Counted from the stretch's first letter, positions 22,527 through 35,652 are shown. The stretch: DNA of 64,000 nucleotides from Hexactinellida sp. DTS-2022 (GCA_028753945.1 JAPNXP010000001.1:14498501-14562500), one strand, 5' to 3'. Numbers and translations are program-made. Notes: generated from the sequence alone by a model not told the origin.

Positions 22527-22982
22527 CAGTAAACCTTCAGAAAAGGAACACCATGGGAACCAAACAAAATGTTCACTTTTCATGATGTATCATTATGTGT
22601 CCTGTCCAGATTCTACCTCCAATACTAACTTATCACATATTGTCTAATGAAGCCACATCATGAATACTTTGTGCATTCACATAAGTGCGAAAACATAGCT
22701 GCCAGTTAGCCCCCAGAAAGTCCATCTCAAGCAGATCAAATAACACCCTCTCCAACATGGCTAAAAATCCTCCAAAATCGTATGTTCACTTTTATGAGGG
22801 AATCTCCTATACAATTGGGACAATTGGGACCAAATTATGTGTACACATTTCACTTTTCAAAGGTGTTCAGAAGTTGGAGGGTCTACACTGTGAAAACAAT
22901 GGGAAAATTTGGGACCGAGAAAAAGTGTCCATATTTTGGAGTTGTTCATTTATTGAAGGTGTTCACTTTTTGCGGTTCCCTG
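22527..22982. mobile_element. CAGTAAACC MITE, unit 3/4 spacer
   Basis: Left end CAGTAAACCTTCAG; right end degenerate (GCGGTTCCCTG). Confidence 0.6.
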
Positions 22983-23696
22983 TATTTTTTATATTGGATC
23001 CTCTACATAAAATCATACTAAAAGTTCAAGTAAATCGGGATAAGATAAGAACTTCAGGTATCCATTATGTGCACCCTATAACTCATAGTCAACCAAGCAG
23101 GCTTGGACCGGGTCAAGATTTCATGACTCGACTGACCCGGTAAGTTCTGATCCGATGACCCGGGTTAGGAAATTTTATTCCCATTTCGTGCAACCAATGA
23201 ATCGAGTAGCTCAGGTCAGACTCTTAACCGAGAGGAGATTGTGGCTCATTTCTGCATTCCTTGTTGGCAGGATGGCTGTCCTGCTCGCCCTCCTGCTTTG
23301 GAATTGCAAGAGCTCATCGATAAACCTTGCTAGATAATAGATGCATCATATTAGCTATGGTAGTCTTACGATTGGAATCGCCCCTTTTGACCCCAAAATG
23401 TTCACTTCTGTTGACGTGAAATAAGGCTGTGAGAGCCAATCTGTTTACCTCAAACTTATATTCAGTATCATCAGTTGATTCTAATATTTATTTCTGATGT
23501 CGATGAACAGACTAGTGAGTTCGGGTAGGCTGAACACACATAGTCTTTCTCTCATTTTTCTTCACCTGTAGAGAGAGGAAACCCGCCCTTAATTTCCTCA
23601 TCTCCTGAATCTTTCTGCAAAAAGTTCAAAATGAGTTTGACAAGTTATACCTACCAACACTGCTAGGTTTGCTCCCATCACCCTAGGCTCCCTTGT

Positions 23697-23798
23697 CAGG
23701 GCCGGCGGAAGCGGTCAGACCGGTATACTGGCCACTCCTACGTCACTAGTTAGTCAAGTCATGGCCTGACCACTATATAACTGCTTCAGCCGGCCTTG
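23697..23798. mobile_element. CAGGGCCGGCGG MITE, unit 3/4 spacer
   Basis: CAGGGCCGGCGGAAGCGGTC at left, CAGCCGGCCTTG at right, CTTGT on both flanks. Confidence 0.65.
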
Positions 23799-25303
23799 CT
23801 TGTTCTGATAGTTCTAACTCTGGGAAGTGGGGCGCGAGGGGGGAGGCGGAAATCGCTTGTCTGATATAGGAGTACTCAATGCGGAAATGCTATACGCCCT
23901 GGACAGGGAGTCCATAATTGGGCGTTTTGCTGAGATGCCCCACCGCATACTATTATAGGACAGATTCTTTAACTAAGTTTGTCATTAAAATTATCGAATT
24001 TGGTTTGAATGTGTATTTTTGGAATGTTTACAACTATTGGGTTTGCCCTCCAGTGCATTGGTCCGCACCCCCAAGGGAGCTGTGCTGGCGCCGCCCTGAC
24101 TCTGGGTAGCTACGTCACTAGTTACTAGTTTTAATACAGTTCTAACTCTGGGAGCTCCTCCAATGTTAAACTGAGCTCCACTCAGTATTCGTGGAAGTAA
24201 GAATAAAATCAAAACCCTTGGAGGGCGATGGTTCGAAAGTAATAAAATTGTAGTCTTCTTCGTTGAAAAGAGATATAATAGTTGGAATTTAAATAGAGAA
24301 TGTTTTTTAAAATCGGGGAAATGAATTTACGAGCTGATTTTGTCCCAATAATTTTAGAGCACCATGATATAAACTACCGAAAGATTCTGATAAGTATCAT
24401 AAAATGAAGATTTAAATGCAAAATAAGATTCCTAAGTGTCTTGCGAATACTCGCACAGTGTATAGAAAGGGAAACGAGTTAAATTTATTAAAGCAAACTA
24501 TAAACACATAATAAATGTATCGAGTGTTAATGATAATTACGAACAAAGAGATAAATAAATATAACAGTCAGTTCCCAACACTGATATCACTATGAGGACT
24601 GAGAGGAAACAGCAGAGTAGTTAAGCTGTGAGGTTAGTCTAGAGGAGACAGAGAAGGTATCAAATATATGAAGTGTTAGTAAAGTGGATTTATCGGAAGT
24701 TAATTTGAATATACAGGAGACTTTGGAGTATAAACATATTTAGCATTCAGCGTCAAATGGAAACAACAAGTGTGTACAGGTGTGCATATATAATAATTGT
24801 AAATTATACATACAATCGACTCCGCTTAATAGAGCCACCGGTTTATAAAATTATCCGCTTAATCGGGTCAAAATTTCGCAGGATTTAAGGAACGGTGTCA
24901 TAGTGCCAGCTGTCACCCAGGCCCCTCAGGATTAGATCGATGTATATTGGGATATGTAGCACTTAAATATAGAGTATGAAACTATAGTGCATTGTAAACA
25001 TGTTTCTGCTCAACGCCTGCATCATATTTACATTATATGCATCATATTTTATTGTCGTTACAATATCGTATGTTTTTGTTAACACACTTTAAGATATCCA
25101 TAAAATTAGCTAGTAACAAAGGAGAAATTATGAAAAGCATTATTACAAACGATTTCATACTTTATCAAAAAGCACTCATTAATTAGATTACTACTTGTAA
25201 AGTGCATTATTAAACTACGCCTTCATCAAATAAAGAGCCGCCAACCGGCATCCTCAGATAGACTTTGTTTGGAACTGAAACAATATTACCATTAACACTG
25301 ACT

Positions 25304-25533
25304 CAGAGATGGAAGCGGTCGGGATTTTCATGACCCGACCCGACCGGTGCAGTTGGAAATTTGACCCGACCCAACCGGCCGGTCGACTGGTCAATCATAG
25401 CTAGCAATAATTTATATATAATAGAAAACAAATTATGATATTATGATATCGAATAGATCATATAGAGATCTCGACCGGTACCCGACCCGACCGGTCGACC
25501 GGTGCCGGTCAGACCCGACCGGTTCCGTCTCTG
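25304..25533. mobile_element. hAT MITE, 230 bp, 8-bp duplication CACTGACT
   Basis: Ends CAGAGATGGAAGCGGTCGGG and CCCGACCGGTTCCGTCTCTG, flanked by CACTGACT on both sides. Unit 1 shows the empty site ACACTGACTTATTA. The interior is dense in CCCGACCGG palindromes around an AT-rich centre. Confidence 0.9.
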
Positions 25534-26057
25534 CACTGACTTAATATACTGATTATTCATACATCATACGGAGGGTATAGGGTTGCATTAGGTTTCCCAT
25601 AGTCCCAAATATTTTCATAAGAGTAATTAGAACAATACATAGCTATGGTACTGTAGTTATTGTACTATTATTCTGTATCTCAGTGTAGTATCTAATTATA
25701 GCAGAACTAGTGTAATCTGATAGGGAATTATTCTAACAGACCCACAGTAGATACATCTTGTGCCAACTAACAGTATAATGTGATAGGATATTATGTTAAA
25801 CCAATTGAATAACGTACTATACACCAAACAACTAACAAACAACAACAACAATAAATTCTAGTTAATTTTAACTCTATCGCATTATTGGTGAGTTTATGGA
25901 TTTTTCATAATTATTAACTGCTATTATATTATATTCTAATACGATCAAATATTTTTGTAAGGAATTTAATTTTGCATATTTATTCTATGAATATTCATAA
26001 CTATTGTTCCCATGATACATAAAACTGTTAGAAAGGTGTTAGCCGATATACGTAGTA

Positions 26058-26467
26058 CAGTGGAACTCGCTTGATACATACTCTCAGATACTACGTACTG
26101 TTCTCTAATAACCGATTTTTCGTCCTATCTGATACATTTTAAATGATTCGGTTATTACGTAAACGGATAGGAGTGCCAATCTCCAAGTAAATATAATGCA
26201 TTTATTTTAATTCGGTTAGTACTACGTACTCTAGAAAACTATCAGCAGAACTCAGTTAGTATTTGGTTTAAGTAAGTAGGTGACAACTAAAATACTTTAA
26301 TCTTATCGTTAAGTATGTTTAAAGACTTGAATGCCCTACATTGTATTCATATCATTGAACAAGTCAGTATTTCGACTTGTGGATTATGCATCCGGATAAG
26401 ACGTACCTCGGTTAGTACATACTTATTCTTGTTTCCCAGGGTGGTCCGTCATAACCGAGTTCCACTG
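26058..26467. mobile_element. CAGTGGAACTCG pogo-like MITE, unit 4
   Basis: Ends CAGTGGAACTCGCTTGATAC and ATAACCGAGTTCCACTG. Confidence 0.7.
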
Positions 26468-26975
26468 AATATGATTATACTGTAGTTAAAACAGTACCAG
26501 AGGATTGTATTCACACAGGGTATCATCAATGAGCTCTGGAATCATGGATGCACCTAAATATTTAATTTCAGATCATTTTCTTGTTTGGAATCAGTCATGA
26601 ATAGCTTTGTAAATTAATTCTTGTGTTTCACAACTATGTTAAAATTATTGCAATAATTTAGATGGTATTCATGGTACTATTACAAAATGACTGTAATAGA
26701 CTTTTGTCCTTTATTATACTACGTATGTTGTTTAGTATACTTACATTTTATCATTTGTTTGCATCGGAACGAACTTTTGTGGATATTTCGAGTGCAAACC
26801 TCGGAAACCAAAAGTCGGGAACCAAAAGATATCCCTATACACCAAAAATATAATTTGTAAACCGTCCAGTTTGTTCAATCAACTCGGAACATACAAACAA
26901 ATACATACACACTGAAAATGTATTAATAGTAGTACGTATACTGTAGATTCCCATGGACTTAATAAACTTCTAATA

Positions 26976-27110
26976 CAATGAACTTCCGTAATAACGAAGT
27001 GCTCGGGACGTGGTTTCATTTCGTTATAAGCAGAATTCGTTATAACCGGAGTAAAATCAATACTTTATAGGCCATGGTATATAATATAATGTCATAACGG
27101 GAGTTTACTG
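26976..27110. mobile_element. CGTTATAA MITE, unit 4
   Basis: CAATGAACTTCCGTAATAACG at left, ATAACGGGAGTTTACTG at right; TA adjoins the right end. Confidence 0.6.
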
Positions 27111-27127
27111 TAATTTGGGCGCACAAG

Positions 27128-27900
27128 ATTAAATCACAATGATTTTTTTGTTTTTGTTTTGTTTGTTTGTTCAGAATTGATAGAGGAATTGGTAAGAGCT
27201 ACAGGCTTTAAATTTTGCAGAGGGGTGGAAAATAATGTTTCTAGGAACAAGTTCTAATATCTAAGAAATATATTCACATCTTCCCTCCCTAAAGGTGACA
27301 AAACTTTTATCCTATTAAATTCGAGGGTTTTCCAGTATGGATTATCTGCTAGCATTCAATTAGTATAAAAGGATTTTAGTGTCTCTATCAATTGTTAAGT
27401 GTGCGTTATAGAATGCCTATCTGAGATGGTGATTTAATAGGTCGAGAAGAAGTTCATTCATCCAATCAGTTATTCGTGTTCCCTCTGTACCCATACATTT
27501 CTAACATTCCATTGTGTCTATTTGATTATTACCAATCAATTCAATAACCTCTCCACATCCCAAAGTCAGGGGTCCACAGAGTTGTTTCTGTCCTTATACG
27601 TATATACCTATGACTAGAGCTCACGGATTTAAATAGACAGCTTAGGGGGGCACAGCCCTACTCTGAAACAATAGCATTACTGTTACGTGGGTCACTAGCG
27701 GTCACCTAAATACTACCCATATGATTCCCCGTAATATAATGAACCTGTGTGTGTATAGGGCCTTATAATTTTAAGTAATGCCAAGGGGTAAGTATTACAG
27801 CCCGTCCATTTTTGCTAAAGAAATGGCAAAAGCGAGATGTAAGGAGGAGGTATATAAATTTTTGAAATTTTTCGTTTTTCGTTTTTAAGTTTTAGTTTTA
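27128..27900 (+). mobile_element. H1 Helitron-like element, unit 4
   Basis: It begins after GGGCGCACAAG, where units 3 and 6 read uninterrupted, and carries the TTCAGAATTGATAGAGGAA leader. It lacks the 3' terminal block and runs into the promoter-proximal MITE. It is colinear with unit 7 except for the 202-bp insert there. Confidence 0.55.
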
Positions 27901-27906
27901 ATTTTT

Positions 27907-28073
27907 CGTACCTGCCTAATCAGAAACTCGTTGGGATAGAAAATGTGTCGGATTATGGCGAATTCCGGATTATAGAGTGAAGTTTCCATTATACGACGTT
28001 CATTGGGATATAAAATTTATGTTGGATTATGGCGAATAGCGGACTATAGGGATCGGATTACGCAGGTTTACTG
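27907..28073. mobile_element. Promoter-proximal pogo-like MITE, unit 4
   Basis: Left end truncated (ACCTGCCTAATCAG), right end GGATTACGCAGGTTTACTG, abutting the TATA box. Confidence 0.7.
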
Positions 28074-28076
28074 TAC

Positions 28077-28121
28077 TATAAAATAAAACGTGTACAGTAT
28101 TGCATTCAGCTTATAGAAGAG
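28077..28121 (+). promoter_or_regulatory. Core promoter of NHL copy 4
   Basis: TATAAAAT at 28077-28084; the initiator-like site is TTCAGCTT (one substitution). Confidence 0.6.
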
Positions 28122-29327
28122 ATGGCCGCTGCTAGAGATGAACAGAATGTCGATGCTAAGCTAGAAGCTCTGAAACTGGAAATAGAGCGGAGCTTTGATG
28201 AGCTGGATTTGTTTCTAGCGGAGAAGAGACGGAATCTCCTGGGGAGACTAGCGAGAATGAAGGAGGGACACGATAGGAATGCAGAGCTGGATGCGGCAAT
28301 GGAACAGCTGAGAATTGTGAGAGATACCGCAGTTAATGTGATGACTAGCAACATTCTAGGAGGGAAATTGGATTCAGTTAGAAAATACTTTGATACGGAA
28401 ATAGGAGCGAAAGAGGATTTGAAGGTAGCGGTGGAAAATCTTTCGTTTGTTGAGTTTCGTTGTTTCTCTGGTAAGATCCGTAAGGCGATCGAAGAAACTG
28501 ATTTAATAGAACTGATGCCAGAGTATGTGGGGAGAGAAAATCCTGTTCTTAAGAGGTGTTGTATTGGCAGTGGAAATGGCGAGTTTATTAATCCGAGAGG
28601 AATTTCGGTCGAAAGGATAAGGAATGAAGTATTCATTGCAGATAAAAATAACAGTCGCATACAAGTCTTGAATACAGAAGGAGAGTATCTACGTTCATTC
28701 GGAACAGAGCACTTGAAAGAGCCACAGGGTATTTGTGTGTCACAAGATGGTGTGTTTGTGACCGATATTGCAAGAGAATGTTTGATGATGTTTAGTCTAG
28801 CCGGACAATTCATAAACAAGACTGGATCTAGAGGCACTACACCAGGGTGCTTTAAGGGAATACGAGGATTGTGTTATGAAGCTGGATTGGTTTATGTATG
28901 TGATAGTAGTATGCAAAGAATCCAAGTGTTCGACTTAACTCTCCAATTTGTTAAAGAGTTCGGTTCTGGAGAAATCAAATACCCCAGTGACATCACTATC
29001 CACTCAGACACTCTGCATATTCTTTCTCAACAACACAATACAATCTACTGCTTCAACAGAGATTGTATTTATCTGAAGAAGATAGAGTTAACAAGACAGG
29101 AGCAACCTATGATAGCAGCTCTCTTCTTCACAATGGACACGAAAGGTAACTTCTTAATAACTGATAACTCTATTTACGAAATCCGTATATTCTCACCTGA
29201 AGGAGTACTCAAGCACATCCTAGGAAAAGGCCACCTCAGATCATTAACTGGTATTACACTAGACAACGCAAATAATATTATTTGTGTTTGTCATGGTAAT
29301 GAAAATGACAACTTCCAGAAATACTAA
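28122..29327 (+). CDS. Coiled-coil/NHL-repeat protein, array copy 4 (401 aa)
   Basis: Full-length copy. It differs from its neighbours at KRCCIGSGNG (most copies have CKKG), EPQGIC, VTDIARE, VCDSSMQ, HILSQQHN and NRDCIYL; LTRQEQP replaces LTGQEQP. Most changes fall in the same loop positions of successive NHL blades. The coiled coil (about 1-110) is almost unchanged. The 3' end and flank match copy 3; upstream, about 1.5 kb match unit 7, so this unit is a mosaic. Confidence 0.9.
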   Translation: MAAARDEQNVDAKLEALKLEIERSFDELDLFLAEKRRNLLGRLARMKEGHDRNAELDAAMEQLRIVRDTAVNVMTSNILGGKLDSVRKYFDTEIGAKEDLKVAVENLSFVEFRCFSGKIRKAIEETDLIELMPEYVGRENPVLKRCCIGSGNGEFINPRGISVERIRNEVFIADKNNSRIQVLNTEGEYLRSFGTEHLKEPQGICVSQDGVFVTDIARECLMMFSLAGQFINKTGSRGTTPGCFKGIRGLCYEAGLVYVCDSSMQRIQVFDLTLQFVKEFGSGEIKYPSDITIHSDTLHILSQQHNTIYCFNRDCIYLKKIELTRQEQPMIAALFFTMDTKGNFLITDNSIYEIRIFSPEGVLKHILGKGHLRSLTGITLDNANNIICVCHGNENDNFQKY

Positions 29328-29714
29328 CCTGATTATACTCTAACTAGTTAATTAGTCCTTCCCTAACTTCGATTTGACCTTATTTGCTGAACTAAATGTC
29401 CAATTACTCTTCTACCTTGTAATTGTTATTCGCTATTCTGATATGAATTGTTGACTGAATTAAATAAATTATTGTATTGTCAATTATGGGTGAAACCCTG
29501 GTACTAATGCAAACAGTATAAGTAGATTCTTGTAGTAGATATTGGGAATTTGGGACAGATACTAATTAGAATGTGGGATTATGTATTTATACCAAATTGC
29601 AAGGTCGAAATAAATATATTCAACAGGGCTAACCCAATAGTTCCATGGACGGCATTAGACGGTCAGATCTCAAATTTGCTTTACACGGTCATCAGGAATC
29701 AACAGAATTGGTAA

Positions 29715-30245
29715 TCTATACTATTAATAGAGCAGTGTCTGTGTGTGTGTGTGTGTCCGCAACCGATCTCAAATCGCATTTGATTGGCCCAATTCAACCA
29801 CTAATATTTATCTTCTAATATGCATTGTTGACATTCATTTTTTGAATAAATACCACATACGGAAATTTTTTTATTTTGTTTAACATTCAATGGAACCTTC
29901 TACAAACCCGGGCAACTCATCGGAAATACCACATAGTCCTAAGGCAATGTGTGCGATAAAGCGTTTATGGTGCAATAAAATGTTCAAAAGAAAAACACGC
30001 CTTAATCCCGAAGTTCTCGCAGCTGAAAATGTCTCAGATAAGGTGCACTAAAGTAAAATACACCCGAAATGTAGTATACAAAGAAGTTTTGTAGGTGGGC
30101 TTGCTATAATGACTGATATATATAAATTATAAGTAATCTGTACATAGCCACCTCTTAGTATATATTCCGCTATATAAAATCAATTTCAAATGTATCATGA
30201 AAATATTTCCATATTACGTCAGCAAAGCGACGGGCAATTGACTAG
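29715..30245 (+). mobile_element. Canonical non-autonomous Helitron, 531 bp
   Basis: It starts TCTATACTATTAATAGAGC, ends GGGCAATTGACTAG, and is inserted exactly between A and T of GGTAA/TTACTATAG, which is uninterrupted in other units. CGTC-AGCAAAGC-GACG just before the CTAG end can form the short 3' hairpin typical of Helitrons. No target duplication, no Rep/helicase frame. Confidence 0.92.
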
Positions 30246-30644
30246 TTACTATAGAGGATCAATGGTGGAAAATGTTGGAAAATTCTGCCATGACCCACCA
30301 ACTTTAGACTCTAATTATTGTAATATAGTTTCTGTTCCATTTCCAGTAACCTGTTGTTTTCGAAATGAGAAATGTTCTCGTTTGATAAAGGATATTATTA
30401 AATTATCCCCGATCGGATCCTGGTATAGCGGAATAATACTTGGTTTTGTCCGGTCCATAGAAGTCAAGGACGGTCGCAACGCTGTTGCCAACCCTCTAGG
30501 ATTACAAGGATTATCCAAGGGTTTGAGCTTTTAAATTGCCTCAGAGTCATATTAATGAATCTCAAGGCTATGTTAGTAATGCAAACAGTATATACCGTCT
30601 ACAGCGGGTATACGTTGAGTGGTAGGATGAACTTTTGATTATTA

Positions 30645-31103
30645 CAGTAAACCTTCAGAAAAGGAACATCCTGGAAACCAAACAAAATGTTCACTTTTCA
30701 TGATGTATCATTATGTGTCCTGTCCAAATTATGCCTCCAATACTAACTTATCACATATTGTCTAATCAAGCCACATCATGAATTATTTGTGCATTCACAC
30801 AAGTGCGAAAATATATCTGCTAGTTAGCCCCCAGAAAGTCCATCTCAAGCAGATCAAATAACACCCTCTACAACATGGCTAAAATCCTCCAACAATCGTA
30901 TGTTCACTTTTATGAGGGAATATCCTATACAATTGGGGCGATTGGGACCAAATTAGGTGTTCACATTTCACTTTTAAAGGTGTTCAGATGTTGGAGGGTA
31001 AACACTGTGAAAACAATGGGAAAATTTGGGACCGAGAAAAAGTGTCCATATTTTGGAATTGTTCATTTAAATTGAATGTGTTCACTTTTTTTTTTTTTAA
31101 TTG
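30645..31103. mobile_element. CAGTAAACC MITE, unit 4/5 spacer
   Basis: Left end CAGTAAACCTTCAG; the right end is eroded into a poly-T run (about 31088-31098). Confidence 0.55.
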
Positions 31104-31288
31104 TATTTTTATCTTGGATCCTCTACATAAAATCATACTAAAAGTTCAAGTAAATCGGATAATAAGATAAGAACTTCAGGTATCCATTATGTTCACCCTA
31201 TGACTCATAGTCATAGTCAACCAAGCAGACTTGTACCGGGTCAAGATTTCATGACCCGGTAAGTTTTGATCCGATTACCCGGTTTTAG

Positions 31289-31454
31289 GAATTTTTATTC
31301 CCATTCTCGTGCAACCAATGAATCGAGTAGCTCAGGTCGGAATCTTAACCGGGAGGAGATTGTGGCTTATTTCTGCATTCCTTGTTGGCAGGATGGTTGT
31401 CCTGTTCGCCCTCCTGCTTTGGAATTGCAAGAGCTCATCGATAATCCTTGCTAG
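31289..31454 (+). pseudogene. Possible terminal exon of second family, spacer before copy 5
   Basis: FYSHSRATNESSSSGRNLNR through YFCIPCWQDGCPV to DNPC and stop, in the same frame as units 1 and 2. Unrecognised; tentative. Confidence 0.25.
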
Positions 31455-31807
31455 ATAATAGATGCATCATATTAGCTATGGTAGACTTACGATTGGAATC
31501 GCCCCTTTTGGTCCCTAAAAATGTTCACTTCTGTTGATGTGAAATAAGGCTTTGATCTTCTATTTACCTCAAACTTAAATTGAGAATCATCAGTTGATTC
31601 TATTATTTATTTCTGTTGTCGATAAACAGACTAGTTAGTTCGGGTAGGCTGATCACACATAGTCTTTCTCTCATTTTTCTTCACCTTAGAGAGAGGAAAC
31701 TCACTCCTAATTTCCTCACCTGAATCTTTCTGCAAGTTCAAGTGTGTTTGAGAAGTTATACCTACCAACACAGCTAGGTTTGAACCCATCACCCTAGGCT
31801 TCCTTGT

Positions 31808-31888
31808 CAGAGCCGGCGGAAGCGGTCAGGCTAGTTAGACCGGTCAAGTCATGGCCTGACCACTATATAACTGCTTCCGCCGGGCTTG
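31808..31888. mobile_element. CAGGGCCGGCGG MITE, unit 4/5 spacer (shortened)
   Basis: CAGAGCCGGCGGAAGCGGTC at left, GCTTCCGCCGGGCTTG at right; the central arm is deleted. Confidence 0.6.
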
Positions 31889-33096
31889 CTAGCCTTGCTT
31901 GTTCTGATAGTTCTAACTCTGGGAAGTGGCGGCGCGAGGGAGCGGGGCGGGAATCGCTTGTCAGATATAGGAGTACTTAAAGTTAATGCGGAAATGCTAT
32001 ACGCCCTGGTCTCTGGACAGAGAGTCCATAATTAGCCGTTTTGCTGAGATGCCCCAACGCATACTATTATAGGACAGATAATTTAACTAAGTTTGTCATT
32101 AAAATTATCGAATTTGGTGTGAATGTGTATTTTTTGGAATGTTTACAACTATTCGGTTTGCCCCTCCAGTGCATTGGTCCGCACCCCCAAGGGGGCAGCG
32201 CTGGCGCCGCCCTGACTCTGGGTAGCTACGTCACTAGTTACTAGTTTTAATACAGTTCTAACTCTGGGTAGCTCCTCCAATGTCAAACTAAGCTCCACTC
32301 GGTAACCGTGGAGGTAAGAATAAAATTTAAACCCTTGGAGGGCGATGGTTCGCAAGTAATCAAATTGTAGTCTTCTTCGTGAAAAGAGATATAATAGTTG
32401 GAATTTAAATATTTAAATAAATTTCCAGTTATATACTGTCTAAAAAATTCGGGGAAATTAATATTATGAGCAGATTTGTTCCAATAATTCTAGGAATGGC
32501 GGAAAATTCGTCGCTTGGAAAATTGCTCGCCGGAAAATTGGTGGCCAGAAAATTAGTCGCAGGAATATTTTTACCATTAACACTCGCTTAATATACTGAT
32601 TATTCATACTATATACGAAAGGGTGTAAAGTTGTATTAGGTTCCCATTGTCCAAAGATTTTATAAGAGTAGTTAGACATAATGATAGCTATGGTACTGTA
32701 GTTATTGTACTATTATTCTGTATTACAGTATAGTATCTAATTATAGCAGAACTGGTGTAATCTGATAGGAAATTATTCTAACAGACCCACAGTAGATACA
32801 TCTTGTGCCAACTAACAGTATAATGTGATAGGATATTAAGTTAAACCAATTGAATAACGTATTATACACAAAACAACTAACAAACAACAACAACAATAAA
32901 TTCTAGTTAATTATAACTCTATCGCATTATTGGTGAGTTTATGGATTTTTCATAATTATTAACTGCTATTATATTCTAATACGATCAATTATCTTGTAAG
33001 GAATTTAATTTTGCATATTTATTCTATGAATATTCATAACTATTGTTCCCATGATACATAAAACTGTTAGAAAGGTGTTAGCCGATATACGTAGTA

Positions 33097-33504
33097 CAGT
33101 GGAACTCGCTTGATACGCACTCTCGGATACTCCGTACTGTTCTTTATTAACCGATTTTCTTCCTATCTGATCCATTATAAATGATTCGGTTATTACGTAC
33201 TCGGATATAGGACGTGCCAATCTCCAAGTAAATATAGTGCATTTATTTTATTTCGGTTAGTACGTACTCTAGAAAACTAACAGCAGAACTCCGTTAGTAT
33301 TTGGTTTAAGTAAGTAGGTGACAACTGAAATACTTTAATCTTATCGTTAAGTATGTTAAAGATTTGAATACCCTACATCGTATTTACACAATTGAACAAG
33401 TCAGTATTTCGACTTGTGGATTATGCATACGGATAAGACGTACCTCGGTTAGTACATACTTATTCTTGTTTTCCAGGGCGGTACGTCTAAACCGAGTTCT
33501 ACTG
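33097..33504. mobile_element. CAGTGGAACTCG pogo-like MITE, unit 5
   Basis: Left CAGTGGAACTCGCTTGATACG, right AAACCGAGTTCTACTG. Confidence 0.65.
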
Positions 33505-33704
33505 AATATGATTCTACTGTAGTTAAATCCGTAGCAGAATCTTGTATCCACACAGGGTACTTATCATCAATGAACTCTGGAATCTGGATGCACCTAAATA
33601 TATCATTTCAGATCATTTTTTTGTTTGGAATCAGTCATGAATAGCTCTTTATTTTAATTGTTGTGTTTCACAACTATGTTAAAAATTATTGTAATCATTT
33701 AGAT

Positions 33705-34108
33705 CATGGGTTTTCACCCTGGGGGTCGCGTAAAGTTCCGGAAATTTTATAAAAATCGTTAAAATCTACCGAGATATAAGTCTAAACTTATTTAAATTAT
33801 CTACATTGAAATCCGTATATTGTGTGGACATTGTGCATGTACTTAATAGTGCAGTGCGCATGTGTAATGTACACGCAATATTTACGCAATCAACTTTCAG
33901 GGCATTCGCGATTATTTTTAATTAAATCGCATTGTAGTTATTTCATAATTGTCAGAATATGCTTGAAACTTGAGGTGCATCGTTTTAATTAAACAATAGG
34001 AATACTTATTACACATTAATAAAAACTATCCCATTAACATATTGGGAGTCGCGAGCATTTCCACATCTGTAAAAGGGGTCGCATGGTACAAAAGGTTGAA
34101 AACCCCTG
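33705..34108. mobile_element. hAT MITE, duplicate of 9376-9779
   Basis: Same 404-bp element in the same ATTTAGAT site as unit 2, with no difference seen. It was carried by the segmental duplication, not inserted twice. Confidence 0.9.
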
Positions 34109-34411
34109 ATTTAGATGGTACTATTACAAAATGACTGTAATAGACATTTGTCCTTTATTATACTAGGTTGTTTAGTATACTTACATTTTATCATTTGTTT
34201 GCATTGGAACGAACTTTTGTGGATATTTCTAGTGCAAACCTCGGAAACCAAAAACGGGAACCAAAAGTTATCCCTATACACAAAAATATAATTTGTAAAC
34301 CGTCCAGTTTCTTCAATCAACTCGGAAAATACAAACAAATACATCACACTGAAATGTATTAATAGTAGTACGTATATTGTAGATTCCCATGGACTTAATA
34401 AACTTCTAATA

Positions 34412-34550
34412 CAATCAACTTCCGTTATAACGAAGTGCTCGGAGACCGTGGTTTCATTTCGTTATAAGCAAAATTCGTTATAACTGGAGTAAAGTAAATA
34501 CCTTATAGGATATATGGCATATAATAAAATGGTATAATGGGAATTGACTG
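34412..34550. mobile_element. CGTTATAA MITE, unit 5
   Basis: Identical to 10083-10221, within the duplicated tract. Confidence 0.65.
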
Positions 34551-35477
34551 TAAAAAGCCTGTATTAATTCAAAACTATAACACATTTCATGATGTGAATT
34601 TTGCATCACATTTGCTGTGTACGAAAAAAGTGGTTCAAATTTGCTAGAATAAAAAGTACCACGATTAATAAATAGATTTAAATCGCCCAGTAAGTCGTAA
34701 CATAGCATTACTAAGTTTCAATGAGTTAATACTGGTATAAGGTTCCATTTCTTTTTTGAGAGTCGGAAATTCATAGTGAGAGGGTTGGCAGCAGTGTATT
34801 ATACAGCCATTTGTAAATACGCTCCTAATCCTGGTCTGATCCAATTTTCATACGCCTAAATCACAAATTAATGTTGTGGTATAGGAGAAGATTCCAAGTT
34901 TTCGCGCTCCGAAATTCAAATTTTTCAAAAATCATACTCCAAAAGGAGCGTCTCGCGCACCTCGATAATTCCTTGGTCGGCAGAGATAGTAAAAACAATA
35001 TTTTTAAGCAAATCTAAATCTAAATCAATTGATTAAATGTAGATTTTACTATTTGAAAACTATACTACAAACTATATTCACTTGCGTAAATAGTATTGAT
35101 TAGATCACATACACAAATATTTCCAGACAAAAAGCAAATAAATCATTAATTTTGAATCCTGAGGGGTCCTAACCGGAGTATTTGGGATAGTTTTGAGAGA
35201 AAACCGTTTTCGGGATCAAAGCTATAGCCTATAGTCATTGGCTCACTATCAGTAAATCATGAGATGGATAGTTCAGGGACTCAATGGGGTTCTAGGGGTA
35301 CCGTATCACATCCCATTACTAAGTATAATCCTTACTCCACCATTCGATAATTCTTTTAACTCGTCCTATTTCCGAGAACTGGAGGTAAGATCTGCTGAAA
35401 GAGCCATTAGTAAGTAAGCACCAGTACACACTATCCGATCATACAATAACCTCAAAACAGGTTGTTAGCTAACTAAA

Positions 35478-35649
35478 CAGTAGAACCTGCCTAATCCAAA
35501 ATTCGTTGGGATAAGAAATTTCAGTCCGATTATGGCGAATTCCGGATTATAGAGTGAATTTTCCATTATACGACTTTCATTGGGATATAAAATTTATGTT
35601 GGATTATGGCGAATCCCGGATAATAGAATCGGATTACGCAGGTTTACTG
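35478..35649. mobile_element. Promoter-proximal pogo-like MITE, unit 5
   Basis: Identical to 11149-11320, abutting the TATA box. Confidence 0.8.
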
Positions 35650-35652
35650 TAC

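Larger units (their letters stand above)
21741..27127. other. Spacer between NHL copies 3 and 4 (about 5.4 kb)
   Basis: 3' block (AATAAA near 22021), CAGTAAACC MITE, possible exon frame (23169-23332, one base short near its start), CAGGGCCGGCGG MITE, then a 500-bp block 24300-24800 shared only with 39000-39500. A partial CGACTCCGCTTAATAG MITE follows near 24820, then block 25010-25300, a hAT element, the conserved block 25540-26057 and two MITEs. No complete gene. Confidence 0.55.
29328..35477. other. Spacer between NHL copies 4 and 5 (about 6.1 kb)
   Basis: 3' block with AATAAA near 29611, Helitron insertion, conserved block, CAGTAAACC MITE, possible exon 31289-31454, CAGGGCCGGCGG MITE, minus frame 32149-32355, conserved block 32580-33096, CAGTGGAACTCG MITE, then from about 33681 a tract essentially identical to 9352-11368 of unit 2. 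No complete gene. Confidence 0.6.
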
